Positions 36,837 through 45,855 of a stretch of DNA of 64,000 nt are shown piece by piece. Every line of letters begins with the position of its first letter. Position 1 is the stretch's first letter. The stretch lies in the NCBI RefSeq assembly GCF_019285735.1, contig NZ_CP079107.1:1178001-1242000 (forward strand). The letters run 5' to 3'. The position numbers and the translations under genes are program-made. Under the pieces are notes generated by a model that did not search any database, was not told the origin of the DNA, and worked only from the letters and a program-made list of their open reading frames with translations. Source of the stretch: Paeniglutamicibacter sp. Y32M11. GTDB lineage: Bacteria > Actinomycetota > Actinomycetes > Actinomycetales > Micrococcaceae.

Positions 36837-39065
36837 ATGGAGGGTCCCGAAATTCAGTTCGCCGAGGCAGTGATTGACAACGGCCGTTACGGCAAGCGCG
36901 TCATCCGCTTCGAAACCGGCCGTCTGGCCCAGCAGGCCGCAGGTGCGGCCATGGTTTACATCGACGAAGACACCGCACTGCTCTCGGCCACCAGTGCCGG
37001 CAAGCACCCGCGCGAAGGCTTCGACTTCTTCCCGCTGACCGTGGACGTCGAGGAGCGTATGTACGCTGCCGGCCGTATCCCGGGCAGCTTCTTCCGCCGC
37101 GAAGGTCGCCCGTCGACCGAAGCCATCTTGGCTTGCCGCCTGATGGACCGCCCGCTGCGTCCGGCCTTCGTAAAGGGCCTGCGCAACGAGGTCCAGATCG
37201 TGGTCACCGTTTTGGCCATCAACCCGGACGAGCTCTACGACGTGGTGGCCATCAACGCCTCCTCGATGTCGACTCAGCTCTCGGGTCTTCCGTTCTCCGG
37301 CCCGATCGGTGGCGTTCGCGTTGCACTGGTTAACGACGGAAACGGTGCCCAGTGGGTTGCCTTCCCGAAGCACAGCCAGCTGGAAAGCTCCGTGTTCAAC
37401 ATGGTTGTTGCCGGCCGCGTTGCAGGCGACGACGTCGCCATCATGATGGTTGAAGCAGAAGCCACCGATAACGCCTGGACCCTCATCAAGGAACAGGGCC
37501 ACACCGCCCCGACCGAAGAGGTTGTTGCAGAAGGTCTTGAGGCTGCAAAGCCGTTCATCAAGGCCTTGTGCGAGGCTCAGGCAGACTTGGCAGCTCGCGC
37601 CGCCAAGCCGACCGTCGAGTTCCCGGTCTTCCGCGACTACGAGGCAGACGCTTACGCAGCTGTAGAGGCCAAGGCCGCTACCAAGCTTGCCGGCATCTAC
37701 CAGATCGCCGCCAAGCAGGAGCGCGACAACGCAGCCTCGGCCTTCAAGGACGAAGTTGTTGCAGCACTCACCGCCGAGGGCAGCGAATTCGCTTCCCGCG
37801 CCGGAGAAATCTCCAAGGCCTTTGGTGCCGTCACCAAGCAGGTTGTGCGCCAGCGCATCCTGACCGAGCAGGTTCGTATGGACGGCCGCGGCCTGTCCGA
37901 CATCCGTAAGCTCACCGCCGAGGTCGAGGTTCTTCCTCGCGTCCACGGTTCGGCAATCTTCGAGCGCGGCGAAACCCAGATCATGGGCGTCACCACCTTG
38001 AACATGCTGAAGATGGAACAGCAGATTGACTCGTTGAGCCCGGTAACGCGCAAGCGCTACATGCACAACTACAACTTCCCGCCGTACTCCACCGGTGAAA
38101 CCGGCCGCGTGGGTTCGCCCAAGCGCCGCGAAATCGGTCACGGCGCCCTGGCAGAACGCGCTCTCGTGCCGGTACTGCCGTCGCGTGAAGAATTCCCGTA
38201 CGCCATCCGCCAGGTCTCCGAGGCATTGAGCTCTAACGGCTCAACCTCCATGGGTTCTGTTTGCGCATCGACCCTGTCGCTGCTCAACGCCGGCGTCCCG
38301 TTGCGCGCTGCCGTTGCCGGCATCGCCATGGGCTTGGTTTCTGACGAAGTTGACGGTCAGACCCGCTACGCGGCCCTGACCGACATCCTCGGCGCCGAAG
38401 ATGCCATGGGTGACATGGACTTCAAGGTTGCAGGTACCTCCGAGTTCATCACCGCCATCCAGCTCGACACCAAGCTCGACGGCATCCCTGCCTCGGTCCT
38501 GGCCGCCGCGCTGACCCAGGCTCGCGAAGCTCGTCTGCACATCCTCAACGTCCTGAACCAGGCCATTGATACCCCGGATGAGCTCTCCACCTTCGCACCG
38601 CGCATCATCTCGGTGAAGATCCCGGTTGACAAGATCGGCGAACTCATCGGCCCGAAGGGCAAGATGATCAACCAGATCCAGGAAGATACCGGAGCGGATA
38701 TCTCCATCGAGGACGACGGAACCGTCCTCATCGGCGCCACCAACGGAGAGTCGGCAGAAGCCGCACGCTCCGCAGTGAACGCCATCGCCAACCCTCAGGT
38801 TCCTGAGATCGGCGAGCGTTACCTCGGCACCGTCGTGAAGCTGACCACCTTCGGTGCGTTCGTTTCGCTGACCCCGGGCAAGGATGGCCTGCTGCACATC
38901 TCCGAGCTGCGTAAGCTCGCCGGTGGCAAGCGCGTGGATGACGTTGAAGACGTTGTCTCCGTGGGCCAGAAGCTTCAGGTTGAAATCACCAAGGTTGATG
39001 ATCGCGGAAAGCTTTCACTCGCCCCGGTGGTTGCTGACGAAGAACTCGTCGAAGCTGCTGAGTAA
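36837..39065 (+). CDS. pnp: Polyribonucleotide nucleotidyltransferase (PNPase)
   Basis: A 742-residue PNPase that degrades RNA 3'-to-5' by phosphorolysis, releasing nucleoside diphosphates, and can polymerise in reverse. It has two RNase PH domains (the first with [20 protein letters not shown], the second with [12 protein letters not shown] and [14 protein letters not shown] and the active-site [10 protein letters not shown]), a KH domain ([20 protein letters not shown]) and an S1 domain ([17 protein letters not shown]). The start is the ATG at 36837 ([16 protein letters not shown]) with AGGA 9 bp before; the frame is open 45 codons upstream but without homology. It is followed by a strong terminator. 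Confidence 0.98.
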   Translation: MEGPEIQFAEAVIDNGRYGKRVIRFETGRLAQQAAGAAMVYIDEDTALLSATSAGKHPREGFDFFPLTVDVEERMYAAGRIPGSFFRREGRPSTEAILACRLMDRPLRPAFVKGLRNEVQIVVTVLAINPDELYDVVAINASSMSTQLSGLPFSGPIGGVRVALVNDGNGAQWVAFPKHSQLESSVFNMVVAGRVAGDDVAIMMVEAEATDNAWTLIKEQGHTAPTEEVVAEGLEAAKPFIKALCEAQADLAARAAKPTVEFPVFRDYEADAYAAVEAKAATKLAGIYQIAAKQERDNAASAFKDEVVAALTAEGSEFASRAGEISKAFGAVTKQVVRQRILTEQVRMDGRGLSDIRKLTAEVEVLPRVHGSAIFERGETQIMGVTTLNMLKMEQQIDSLSPVTRKRYMHNYNFPPYSTGETGRVGSPKRREIGHGALAERALVPVLPSREEFPYAIRQVSEALSSNGSTSMGSVCASTLSLLNAGVPLRAAVAGIAMGLVSDEVDGQTRYAALTDILGAEDAMGDMDFKVAGTSEFITAIQLDTKLDGIPASVLAAALTQAREARLHILNVLNQAIDTPDELSTFAPRIISVKIPVDKIGELIGPKGKMINQIQEDTGADISIEDDGTVLIGATNGESAEAARSAVNAIANPQVPEIGERYLGTVVKLTTFGAFVSLTPGKDGLLHISELRKLAGGKRVDDVEDVVSVGQKLQVEITKVDDRGKLSLAPVVADEELVEAAE

Positions 39066-39087
39066 TCAGTTCCTAGTTTTCTAGGCT

Positions 39088-39129
39088 AAAAAAGTCCCGG
39101 CTCACCGAAAGGTGGGCCGGGACTTTTTC
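39088..39129 (+). terminator. Rho-independent terminator after pnp
   Basis: Stem AAGTCCCGGCTCACC / GGTGGGCCGGGACTT with a GAAA loop and T-run. A-run on the left side could make it bidirectional. Confidence 0.9.
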
Positions 39130-39293
39130 TTCGCCCAGAATGGGGGAGTGCGCTGCTAGGAGCGATGCTCAAATGAGAGTCCACTCATAGCTCTGCTACT
39201 TCCTCATGGCACTGTGGAAGAATAGATGAATGTGTTTCGCGCTCCACCAGGCGCGGACCACCCAATATTTGGTGGACAGTTAGGAAATGCTCA

Positions 39294-40697
39294 GTGGCCA
39301 TGATTCCCCTGCCGCTCGACGGCGTTGGAATATCCCCTGCCTTAGCAGCGGAGCGCGGCGCAGCCGGTGCCCCCGCCCCCATCGAGACGGGCGACCCCAC
39401 AATCATTCACGGTCAGGTCGGTGGGGCGCTGGTGCGTCGCTCCGTACTGCCCGGTGGCGTACGTGTGTTGACCGAGGCCATGCCCGGTCAACGTTCGGCC
39501 ACCATTGGTTTCTGGGTCGGCGTTGGATCTCGTGATGAGCAGGAGGGCCAACACGGCTCCACTCACTTCCTTGAACACCTGCTATTCAAGGGCACCAAGC
39601 GCCGCACGGCGCTAGAAATTGCCTCGGCCTTTGACGAGGTCGGAGGAGAATCCAACGCCGCCACGGCCAAGGAATCCACCTGCTACTTTGCTCGTGTACT
39701 GGATACGGATCTGCCCCTGGCCATCGACGTCATCGCCGACATGGTCACCTCCGCGGTACTCGATCCCAACGAACTCGAGCAGGAACGCGACGTGATTCTC
39801 GAAGAGATCGCCATGGACGCGGATGATGCCGGCGACGTCGCGCACGAGCGCTTCGTCGAAGCCGTTCTGGGAGAACACGCCCTGGGCCGTCCGATCGGCG
39901 GTACCCCCGAGGCCATCACCGGAATCGGCCGCGACGCCGTCTGGGAGCACTACCAGCGCTTCTACACCCCCGATGAACTGGTCATCACCGCCGCCGGGTC
40001 CTTGGACCACGACGAGGTTTGTGCCCAGGTCCTTGAGGCCCTGCGCACCGCGGGCTGGGATCTGACCGAAGGTGCCTCACCGGTACCGCGTCGCTCCACC
40101 GTCCCGGTGGAGATCACCGGGGTGCAGCGCATCGACGTGATTCGTCGCCCCGTAGAGCAGGTCAACATCATCATGGGTTGCCCCGGCATCGTGGCCACCG
40201 ATGAGCGTCGCCACGTGATGAGCGTGCTGAACGCCGTCCTCGGTGGCGGCATGTCCTCACGCCTCTTCCAAGAAATTCGCGAGAAGCGCGGTCTGGTGTA
40301 CTCCACCTACTCGTTCTCCGCCGCGTACTCGGACGCCGGCTACTTCGGAATGTATGCAGGTTGCGCACCGGCGAAGACCGAACGCGTCATCAAGCTGCTC
40401 GGCGAAGAGTTGGACAAGCTGGCGGCAGACGGCATCACCGACGAGGAGCTGCGCAAGGCCGTTGGCCAGCTCTCCGGCGGACTGGTACTGGCCCTGGAAG
40501 ATCCGGGATCGCGCATGTCGCGCCTGGGTCGCGCCGAGCTGGTCACCGGTGTCTTCCACGACATTGATGAGTCGCTTGACCGCGTTAAGGCTGTCACCCC
40601 GGCGCAGGTGCAGGAACTGGCGGCACTGTTGGCCGCCCGTCCACGCACCATCACCGTGGTGGGCCCGTTTGATAAGCCGTCCGACTTCGGAATGTAG
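39294..40697 (+). CDS. M16 family zinc metallopeptidase (pitrilysin/insulinase-like)
   Basis: A 467-residue M16 peptidase. The inverted zinc motif HFLEH is at about residues 91-95 with the downstream glutamate in the ESNAATAKESTCYF region; the C-terminal half carries SRLFQEIREKRGLVYSTYSF, the M16 C domain. These enzymes cut short peptides inside the cell, and in actinobacteria the gene normally follows pnp, as here. Start taken as GTG at 39294 (AGGAA 8 bp upstream); an ATG two codons later is possible. It lies 228 bp after pnp beyond a terminator, so it probably has its own promoter. Confidence 0.93.
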   Translation: MAMIPLPLDGVGISPALAAERGAAGAPAPIETGDPTIIHGQVGGALVRRSVLPGGVRVLTEAMPGQRSATIGFWVGVGSRDEQEGQHGSTHFLEHLLFKGTKRRTALEIASAFDEVGGESNAATAKESTCYFARVLDTDLPLAIDVIADMVTSAVLDPNELEQERDVILEEIAMDADDAGDVAHERFVEAVLGEHALGRPIGGTPEAITGIGRDAVWEHYQRFYTPDELVITAAGSLDHDEVCAQVLEALRTAGWDLTEGASPVPRRSTVPVEITGVQRIDVIRRPVEQVNIIMGCPGIVATDERRHVMSVLNAVLGGGMSSRLFQEIREKRGLVYSTYSFSAAYSDAGYFGMYAGCAPAKTERVIKLLGEELDKLAADGITDEELRKAVGQLSGGLVLALEDPGSRMSRLGRAELVTGVFHDIDESLDRVKAVTPAQVQELAALLAARPRTITVVGPFDKPSDFGM

Positions 40698-40715
40698 GCT
40701 TTTCGGCCTCTGGTC

Positions 40716-40761
40716 AAAAGGACCGTTTTTTGCTTCGTTGGAAGCAAAAAACGGTCCTTTT
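40716..40761. terminator. Long perfect hairpin, likely bidirectional terminator (repeat copy 1)
   Basis: Arms of 21 bp (AAAAGGACCGTTTTTTGCTTC, its full inverse at 40741-40761) with a GTTG loop. It ends the M16 peptidase gene. A second, closely similar copy is at 43241-43286. Confidence 0.85.
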
Positions 40762-41127
40762 CTCAATTTCCAGGAACTTTCAGTATTTTCCTAGATTCCT
40801 TGAAACAAGGATTTTGACCATAGCTTCGTGGTCAGAATCGGGACGTGACTTCGGGGCCCGGTGGATGCTGTTGAGGCCGAACACCGCGAACAGGATATGC
40901 CATGACGGTGCGGATGTTGCAGGGCTATGTCGCCACCGTTTGATCGAGTCGAAGTCCCGCAGAAGGCACGCAAAAAGGGACAAATTTAATTTGGAAACAG
41001 AAATTGCGGTCCGGCGGATGAGATAGTTTTAAATGTGATTGCGCGGCTAAAACAGGCCATTTACGGTTAGCTACAAGTAATCCCTAGTAGACTGCAACTT
41101 GTCCCAGAGCCTTCCAAGGAGTACTTC

Positions 41128-42354
41128 ATGCTGAACCCACTCGACCTCGGCGCGACCTCGTCCCCGCAGGTAGGAAATCCACTTGAGCTCGAGCCGCCGA
41201 AACCCATAGTAGAGGTTGTGGTTCACGCCCCGGAGAAGGTCGGCGGCATGATCCTGGTGGATGCCGACGCACAGCAGAAGCACGCCGAGACTGCCAAAAC
41301 TTTTCTTGATGACCTGCTCGCTACGCCGCTCCAGAGCCCGGAGTTTCAGACCAAGCTAGCGCAGCTGACCCGTCTGGGCGAGGGCACGATGCAGCAGGCA
41401 AGCTCCGCGTCCAACCGCATGTTGAAGAGGCCTGCCGCCGCGCTCGCAGCCACCGGCGCCGACCCTGCATCACGTACCGGCAACACTCTGGCCGAACTGC
41501 GACAGATCGTCACCGAGCTAGACCCCAAGCGCCATGATTTGACCGGTGCGAAGCGCATTTTGCGGTTCCTTCCCGGAGGTAACGCCATCCAGCGATACTT
41601 CATGAGGTACGAGTCGGCTCAGGAACAACTTGACGCCATCACCAAGGCACTTAAGGGTGGCCAGGATGATCTCCGTCAGGACAACGCCGCCATCCAGACC
41701 GAACGCGATGCGCTCTGGGCAGCAATGGGGCAGTTGGCGAACTACGCCGTGCTCGCGAGCCATCTTGGAAACGGTTTGGAGCAGCGGATCGTTGAGCTGC
41801 GCAATACGGGCAAAGCGGACGATGCCACAACACTCGAAGCAGATGCCCTCTTCTACGTTCGCCAGCGCCACCAAGACCTCTTGACCCAGATGGCGGTATC
41901 CATCCAAGGCTACCTAGCTCTTGATGTGGTCAAGAAGAACAACTCCGAGCTGATCAAGGGTGTGGATCGGGCGCTGGACACCACTCTCGCGGCGCTTCGG
42001 GTAGCGGTGATCGTTGCGCAGGCTCTGGCTCAGCAAAAGATCGTGCTGGCGCAAATTGATGCACTCAATTCAACTACCTCGGACTTGATCGTCTCGACCT
42101 CGGAACTCCTTCGCTCCCAGGGCGCAGCAATTCACAAGACTTCTGCCCAGGCCTCGATTGACTCCACCAAGTTGCAAGAAGCATTCGATAATGTTTTCCA
42201 GGCCATGGACGAGATCGATAGGTTCAAGGTCGAAGCAGCACAGTCAATGAAACAGACGGTGCAGGTCCTTGAAGGTCAGATGGGGCAGGCTCGACTTCAG
42301 CTGGAGCGGAGTCATGCCTTTGACGCCGCTACTACGCACCCACGGGGCGCATAA
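41128..42354 (+). CDS. TelA-family toxic anion resistance protein
   Basis: A 408-residue, largely helical cytoplasmic protein of the TelA/YaaN/KlaA family. Typical stretches are LDPKRHDLTGAKRILRFLPG followed by NAIQRYFMRYESAQEQLD, RQRHQDLLTQMAVSIQGYLA and IKGVDRALDTTLAALRVAVI. The family was named for tellurite resistance and also affects tolerance to cell-wall-active antibiotics; its biochemical role is unclear. It has a perfect RBS (AAGGAG at 41116-41121). Its stop overlaps the start of the next gene (TAATG), so the two are co-translated. The pair is bracketed by two similar hairpins. Confidence 0.9.
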   Translation: MLNPLDLGATSSPQVGNPLELEPPKPIVEVVVHAPEKVGGMILVDADAQQKHAETAKTFLDDLLATPLQSPEFQTKLAQLTRLGEGTMQQASSASNRMLKRPAAALAATGADPASRTGNTLAELRQIVTELDPKRHDLTGAKRILRFLPGGNAIQRYFMRYESAQEQLDAITKALKGGQDDLRQDNAAIQTERDALWAAMGQLANYAVLASHLGNGLEQRIVELRNTGKADDATTLEADALFYVRQRHQDLLTQMAVSIQGYLALDVVKKNNSELIKGVDRALDTTLAALRVAVIVAQALAQQKIVLAQIDALNSTTSDLIVSTSELLRSQGAAIHKTSAQASIDSTKLQEAFDNVFQAMDEIDRFKVEAAQSMKQTVQVLEGQMGQARLQLERSHAFDAATTHPRGA

Positions 42355-43166
42355 TGCTGTCGCGCTTCACTCGAGGCAACATCCTCAAAGTGGTTCTTGC
42401 CTTCGTGTTTTGGCTTCTCTCAGCTTTTTACGTGCTCATCATCGGCATGGGCGCCAAGAACAGAAAGGTCATGCTTGAGGGGGCGCTCTACGCTGTCCTC
42501 TTTATCGGTGCTTTTTCTCTTCCCAATGGCAGCGGCGCCATGCTCGGTCTCGGATCCATGGTCTTGTCGGCCGTGCGGTCCTACATGCTTCGCGATCTCT
42601 GGCTTCCCAGGCGGGTTCGGAAACTGCGCAGTGGCGAGGCCGTCGCGGCTCCAGCGCCAGTGGCCGCACCAGCGACGCCGATCCAGTTCTACCAAGCATC
42701 CCCGGCGGCAACGCCGCTCGCGGGAATTTCGAACGAACAGTCGACCGCTCTGACATGGGTGAGCGCGCAGGCCAAGCAGAACAAGCACCGTCTTCCTGCT
42801 GATACGTATGTCACCATTCTGGAAACATGCCAGATGCTGGACTCGGTCATCGACGCGGAAGCCCGGCAGCCCTCTGGCGATGCGCGCTTCGAGTATGAAC
42901 TCGAAGCCATGGTGCGACAGTACCTACCAAATGTTCTTCAGGGATTCTTGGCCGTACCGCCGATTATGGTGGACAACCGGCAACCAAACGGGCGAACCCC
43001 CAATGAGGAATTCGTTGAGCAACTTGGTCTGCTTCAGGGACAGGCCGAGACATTGCACTCCACCCGGCACAACCAAACGTCGGCGGACTTGAGCAGCACG
43101 GGCAACTTCCTTAGGGAGCGGTTCGGGCATCATCAACCAGGTGGCTTCGACTTCGGGATCAAGTAA
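42354..43166 (+). CDS. XpaC-like membrane partner of TelA
   Basis: A 270-residue protein with two N-terminal TM helices at about residues 10-30 (ILKVVLAFVFWLLSAFYVLI) and 41-65 (LEGALYAVLFIGAFSLPNG), a proline/alanine-rich linker (AAPAPVAAPATP) and a C-terminal helical domain (QSTALTWVSAQAKQNKHRLP). In Bacillus xpaC is the operon partner of the telA-like yaaN. The one-base overlap with telA here and the same layout suggest the same pair, so it may anchor TelA at the membrane. Sequence similarity to XpaC is judged by layout and is weak. Confidence 0.6.
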   Translation: MLSRFTRGNILKVVLAFVFWLLSAFYVLIIGMGAKNRKVMLEGALYAVLFIGAFSLPNGSGAMLGLGSMVLSAVRSYMLRDLWLPRRVRKLRSGEAVAAPAPVAAPATPIQFYQASPAATPLAGISNEQSTALTWVSAQAKQNKHRLPADTYVTILETCQMLDSVIDAEARQPSGDARFEYELEAMVRQYLPNVLQGFLAVPPIMVDNRQPNGRTPNEEFVEQLGLLQGQAETLHSTRHNQTSADLSSTGNFLRERFGHHQPGGFDFGIK

Positions 43167-43240
43167 GAGAAGACTGACCGAAAGCGCCAGTCTTTCGCGT
43201 GCTAACCACGTACCGATCAGCGGGCTTTCCGTCTCTGGTC

Positions 43241-43286
43241 AAAAGGATCGCTTTTTGCTTCTTGATAAGCAAAAAGCGGTCCTTTT
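43241..43286. terminator. Long hairpin, likely bidirectional terminator (repeat copy 2)
   Basis: Arms AAAAGGATCGCTTTTTGCTT (43241-43260) and AAGCAAAAAGCGGTCCTTTT (43267-43286), one G-T wobble, 6-base loop. Both flanks resemble copy 1 (TCTGGTCAAAAGGA before, CTCATTTTCC after). Confidence 0.85.
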
Positions 43287-43466
43287 CTCATTTTCCGCGA
43301 CATTTTCGGTCTTTTGGCACAAAAAGGCGTCCCATCGTCTAGATTCATCTGGATGTAACGCGCGTGTGACTGGGACTTATTGAATTGCGCCTATGATGGG
43401 TAAATTGTGAAGCTCATCACTTTCACAATTTATCCACTCGCACAAGACGATATGGGAGCCATGCAC

Positions 43467-44978
43467 ATGGACGACCTCGCAACACTCTTCGGAGACATCA
43501 GTAGCGTCATCTGGGGACCTTACATGCTGATCCCGTTGCTGCTGGGCACCGGGCTGTACCTGACTTTCCGCCTCGGCGGACTGCAATTCCTCAAACTGGG
43601 TGCCGCACTGCGTTTGGGATTGCTCAAACGCAAGGACGCCGGGTCCGAGGGTGACATCTCCCAGTTCCAGGCCTTGACCACGGCGCTGGCCGCAACGGTC
43701 GGCACCGGCAACATTGTTGGCGTGGCCACGGCCATCGGCATCGGTGGACCCGGCGCACTGTTCTGGATGTGGGTCACCGGTCTGGTGGGCATGGCAGCCA
43801 AGTACTCGGAGGCCTACCTCGGTGTCCGTTTCCGCGGCACCGATGACGCCGGAGAAAAGTCCGGTGGACCGCAGTACTACCTCGAACGTGGCATCCGCGG
43901 CCCCTTCGGTAAGTTCCTGGCACTGTTCTTCGCCATCGCAGCAACCATTGCTAGCTTTGGCATTGGCAACATGACCCAGGGCAACTCAATCGCCGCCAAC
44001 CTGGAGAACTCCTTTAGCGTTCCGACCTGGACCACCGGCCTGGTGCTGACCATCCTGGCCATGGTCGTTCTGGTCGGTGGCATCAAGTCCATCGGTAAGG
44101 TCACCGCAGGCTTCGTTCCTGTCATGATCGTCTTCTATGTCACTGCCGCAATCTACATCCTGATCGCCAACGTCGGCCAGGTCCCGGCCGCCATCGGCCA
44201 GATCTTCTCCGAGGCCTTCACCGGCACCTCGGCCGTCGGCGGCTTCGCCGGCTCTGCCATCATCATCGCCGTGCAGTTCGGTGTTGCCCGCGGTATCTTC
44301 TCCAACGAGTCGGGCATGGGCTCGGCCGCCATCGCCGCTGCCGCAGCACAGACCACGCACCCGGTGCGTCAGGGCTTGGTCTCGATGACCCAGACCTTCA
44401 TCGACACCATCATCGTGGTCACCTGCACCGGCCTGGTCATCATCACCACCGGTGCCTGGAACTACGTTGACCCGGAAACTGGCGAGCAGATCTCCTCGGC
44501 TCTGATGACCGGCCACGCCTTCACCTTCGGCCTGCCCGGCGAATGGGGACACTGGATTGTGACCATCGGTTTGGTCATGTTCGCCTTCTCCACCATCTTG
44601 GGCTGGTGCTACTACGGTGAGCGCAACATCGAGCGTCTGATCGGACGCAAGGCGGTCATGCCGTTCCGCGTAGTCTTCTCGCTCGTTGTCTACGTGGGCT
44701 GCACCACCCAGCTCACCGCCGTGTGGAACTTCTCGGACATGATGAATGGTTTGATGGCTCTGCCGAACCTCATTGGTCTGTTGATCCTCTCGGGCATGAT
44801 CGCCCGCGAAACCAAGTGGTACCTCAAGAACGACCCGACCTTGGATGCCACCAAGGACGACATCGAGGCATTCATGAAGGATCGCCCGGGATGGGACGAA
44901 TGGAAGTCCGGCAACGTTCTGGGCTCCAGCCGTAACCGCAGTGGGACTGTCCCAGTGCGCGAGGCCGATTCGGTATAG
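43467..44978 (+). CDS. AGCS-family sodium:alanine/glycine symporter
   Basis: A 503-residue transporter with 10-11 TM helices. Family signatures include GTGLYLTFRLGGLQFL, the AGCS motif TTALAATVGTGNIVGVATAI, then FGIGNMTQGNSIAANLE and GVARGIFSNESGMGSAAIAA. It imports alanine or glycine with sodium. The start is set at 43467 (MDDLATLFGD), where GGGAG lies 8 bp upstream; in-frame starts at 43461, 43452 and 43407 are less likely. Followed 20 bp later by a strong terminator. Confidence 0.94.
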   Translation: MDDLATLFGDISSVIWGPYMLIPLLLGTGLYLTFRLGGLQFLKLGAALRLGLLKRKDAGSEGDISQFQALTTALAATVGTGNIVGVATAIGIGGPGALFWMWVTGLVGMAAKYSEAYLGVRFRGTDDAGEKSGGPQYYLERGIRGPFGKFLALFFAIAATIASFGIGNMTQGNSIAANLENSFSVPTWTTGLVLTILAMVVLVGGIKSIGKVTAGFVPVMIVFYVTAAIYILIANVGQVPAAIGQIFSEAFTGTSAVGGFAGSAIIIAVQFGVARGIFSNESGMGSAAIAAAAAQTTHPVRQGLVSMTQTFIDTIIVVTCTGLVIITTGAWNYVDPETGEQISSALMTGHAFTFGLPGEWGHWIVTIGLVMFAFSTILGWCYYGERNIERLIGRKAVMPFRVVFSLVVYVGCTTQLTAVWNFSDMMNGLMALPNLIGLLILSGMIARETKWYLKNDPTLDATKDDIEAFMKDRPGWDEWKSGNVLGSSRNRSGTVPVREADSV

Positions 44979-44997
44979 CAACAGCTCAACACCCTAG

Positions 44998-45053
44998 ACC
45001 CGGGGTCGTCGGCAGCAGTGGAAACTGCTGCCGACGACCCCGGGTTTTCCTTT
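44998..45053 (+). terminator. Rho-independent terminator after the AGCS symporter
   Basis: Near-perfect stem of about 21 bp (CCCGGGGTCGTCGGCAGCAGT with its inverse) around a GGAA loop, then TTTTCCTTT. Confidence 0.9.
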
Positions 45054-45116
45054 GCCCGGAATATTGCCTTGGCCTCAAGGGTCCAAGCAGGCAACGGTAG
45101 AACTACACTGGGGCGC

Positions 45117-45728
45117 ATGGAATTGACATGGGATGAGCAGCGCCGGGCGTTCACCGAGGCGGCGCTCTGGTTTGAGCGCATCAGCGGCCTGGCTCGTGAG
45201 CAGTGGCAAAAACCGGGGCTGGGGGAGTGGGATATCCGCGCGCTGGTGGGCCACACCAGCCGAGCCCTGCTGACCGTTGAGACATATCTGGAGCAGCCTG
45301 CCACCAGCATTGAGGTCACGTCCGCGGCCGAGTACTTCCGCGCGGCACGAACGGCTGACGCGGCGGCCGTCGCCGCGCGTGGACATGAAGCGGGCCGGGC
45401 CCTGGGCTCCGATCCGGCGGCCACGGTGGCGGAGCTGACCGCCCGAGTGATTCCGTTGCTGGAATCCCGTGACGGAACGGAGCTGATCACCACGATCTTC
45501 GGCGGCATGCAATTGTGCGACTACCTGCCCACACGCACCTTCGAATTGACGGTCCACACCACGGATCTTTGTGTTGCACTCGGGGTCATCGCCGAGGTTC
45601 CGGATTCCGCGGCGGTGCAGGCGTTGGCAATCGTCTCGGATTTGGCGATCTCCGGAGGGTTGGCGGGGCCGCTTTTGCTGGCCGCCACGGGGCGAGCGAG
45701 TTATCCCGCCGGCTTCTCGGTGCTCTGA
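45117..45728 (+). CDS. MDMPI N-terminal (DinB-like) domain protein, maleylpyruvate isomerase family
   Basis: A 203-residue protein of the mycothiol-dependent maleylpyruvate isomerase/DinB-2 fold. LTWDEQRRAFTEAALWFERI, GEWDIRALVGHTSRAL (with the conserved metal-ligand histidine) and LPTRTFELTVHTTDLCVAL (with H) are typical. Members bind a divalent metal with three histidines and often act with mycothiol; the substrate is unknown. The start at ATG 45117 is preferred, since the 33 upstream codons read through the terminator hairpin. Convergent with cycA. Confidence 0.8.
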   Translation: MELTWDEQRRAFTEAALWFERISGLAREQWQKPGLGEWDIRALVGHTSRALLTVETYLEQPATSIEVTSAAEYFRAARTADAAAVAARGHEAGRALGSDPAATVAELTARVIPLLESRDGTELITTIFGGMQLCDYLPTRTFELTVHTTDLCVALGVIAEVPDSAAVQALAIVSDLAISGGLAGPLLLAATGRASYPAGFSVL

Positions 45729-45773
45729 AGCTAGAACGCCAACGCGCCGCTGGAGTGGCAAGAGGGATCAAAA

Positions 45774-45840
45774 AAGACCAACGGCCGGGTGTCTCGATTC
45801 CTTGATCATCCAGGGGTTCGGGGCACCCGGCCGTTGGCCG
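45774..45840 (-). terminator. Hairpin between convergent genes, terminator for the cycA-like gene
   Basis: Arms CCAACGGCCGGGTG (45778-45791) and CACCCGGCCGTTGG (45824-45837), loop of 32. On the minus strand the stem is followed by GTCTTTTTTGA. Confidence 0.75.
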
Positions 45841-45855
45841 GTGAAACTGAATTGG

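Noticed and set aside
36585-38141. A 518-codon minus-strand frame opposite pnp
   Set aside because: Antisense to clear PNPase sequence; composition is that of a reverse-frame artefact.
43986-44981. A 331-codon minus-strand frame opposite the AGCS symporter
   Set aside because: Low-complexity, H/D/G-rich translation typical of the antisense of membrane-protein codons.
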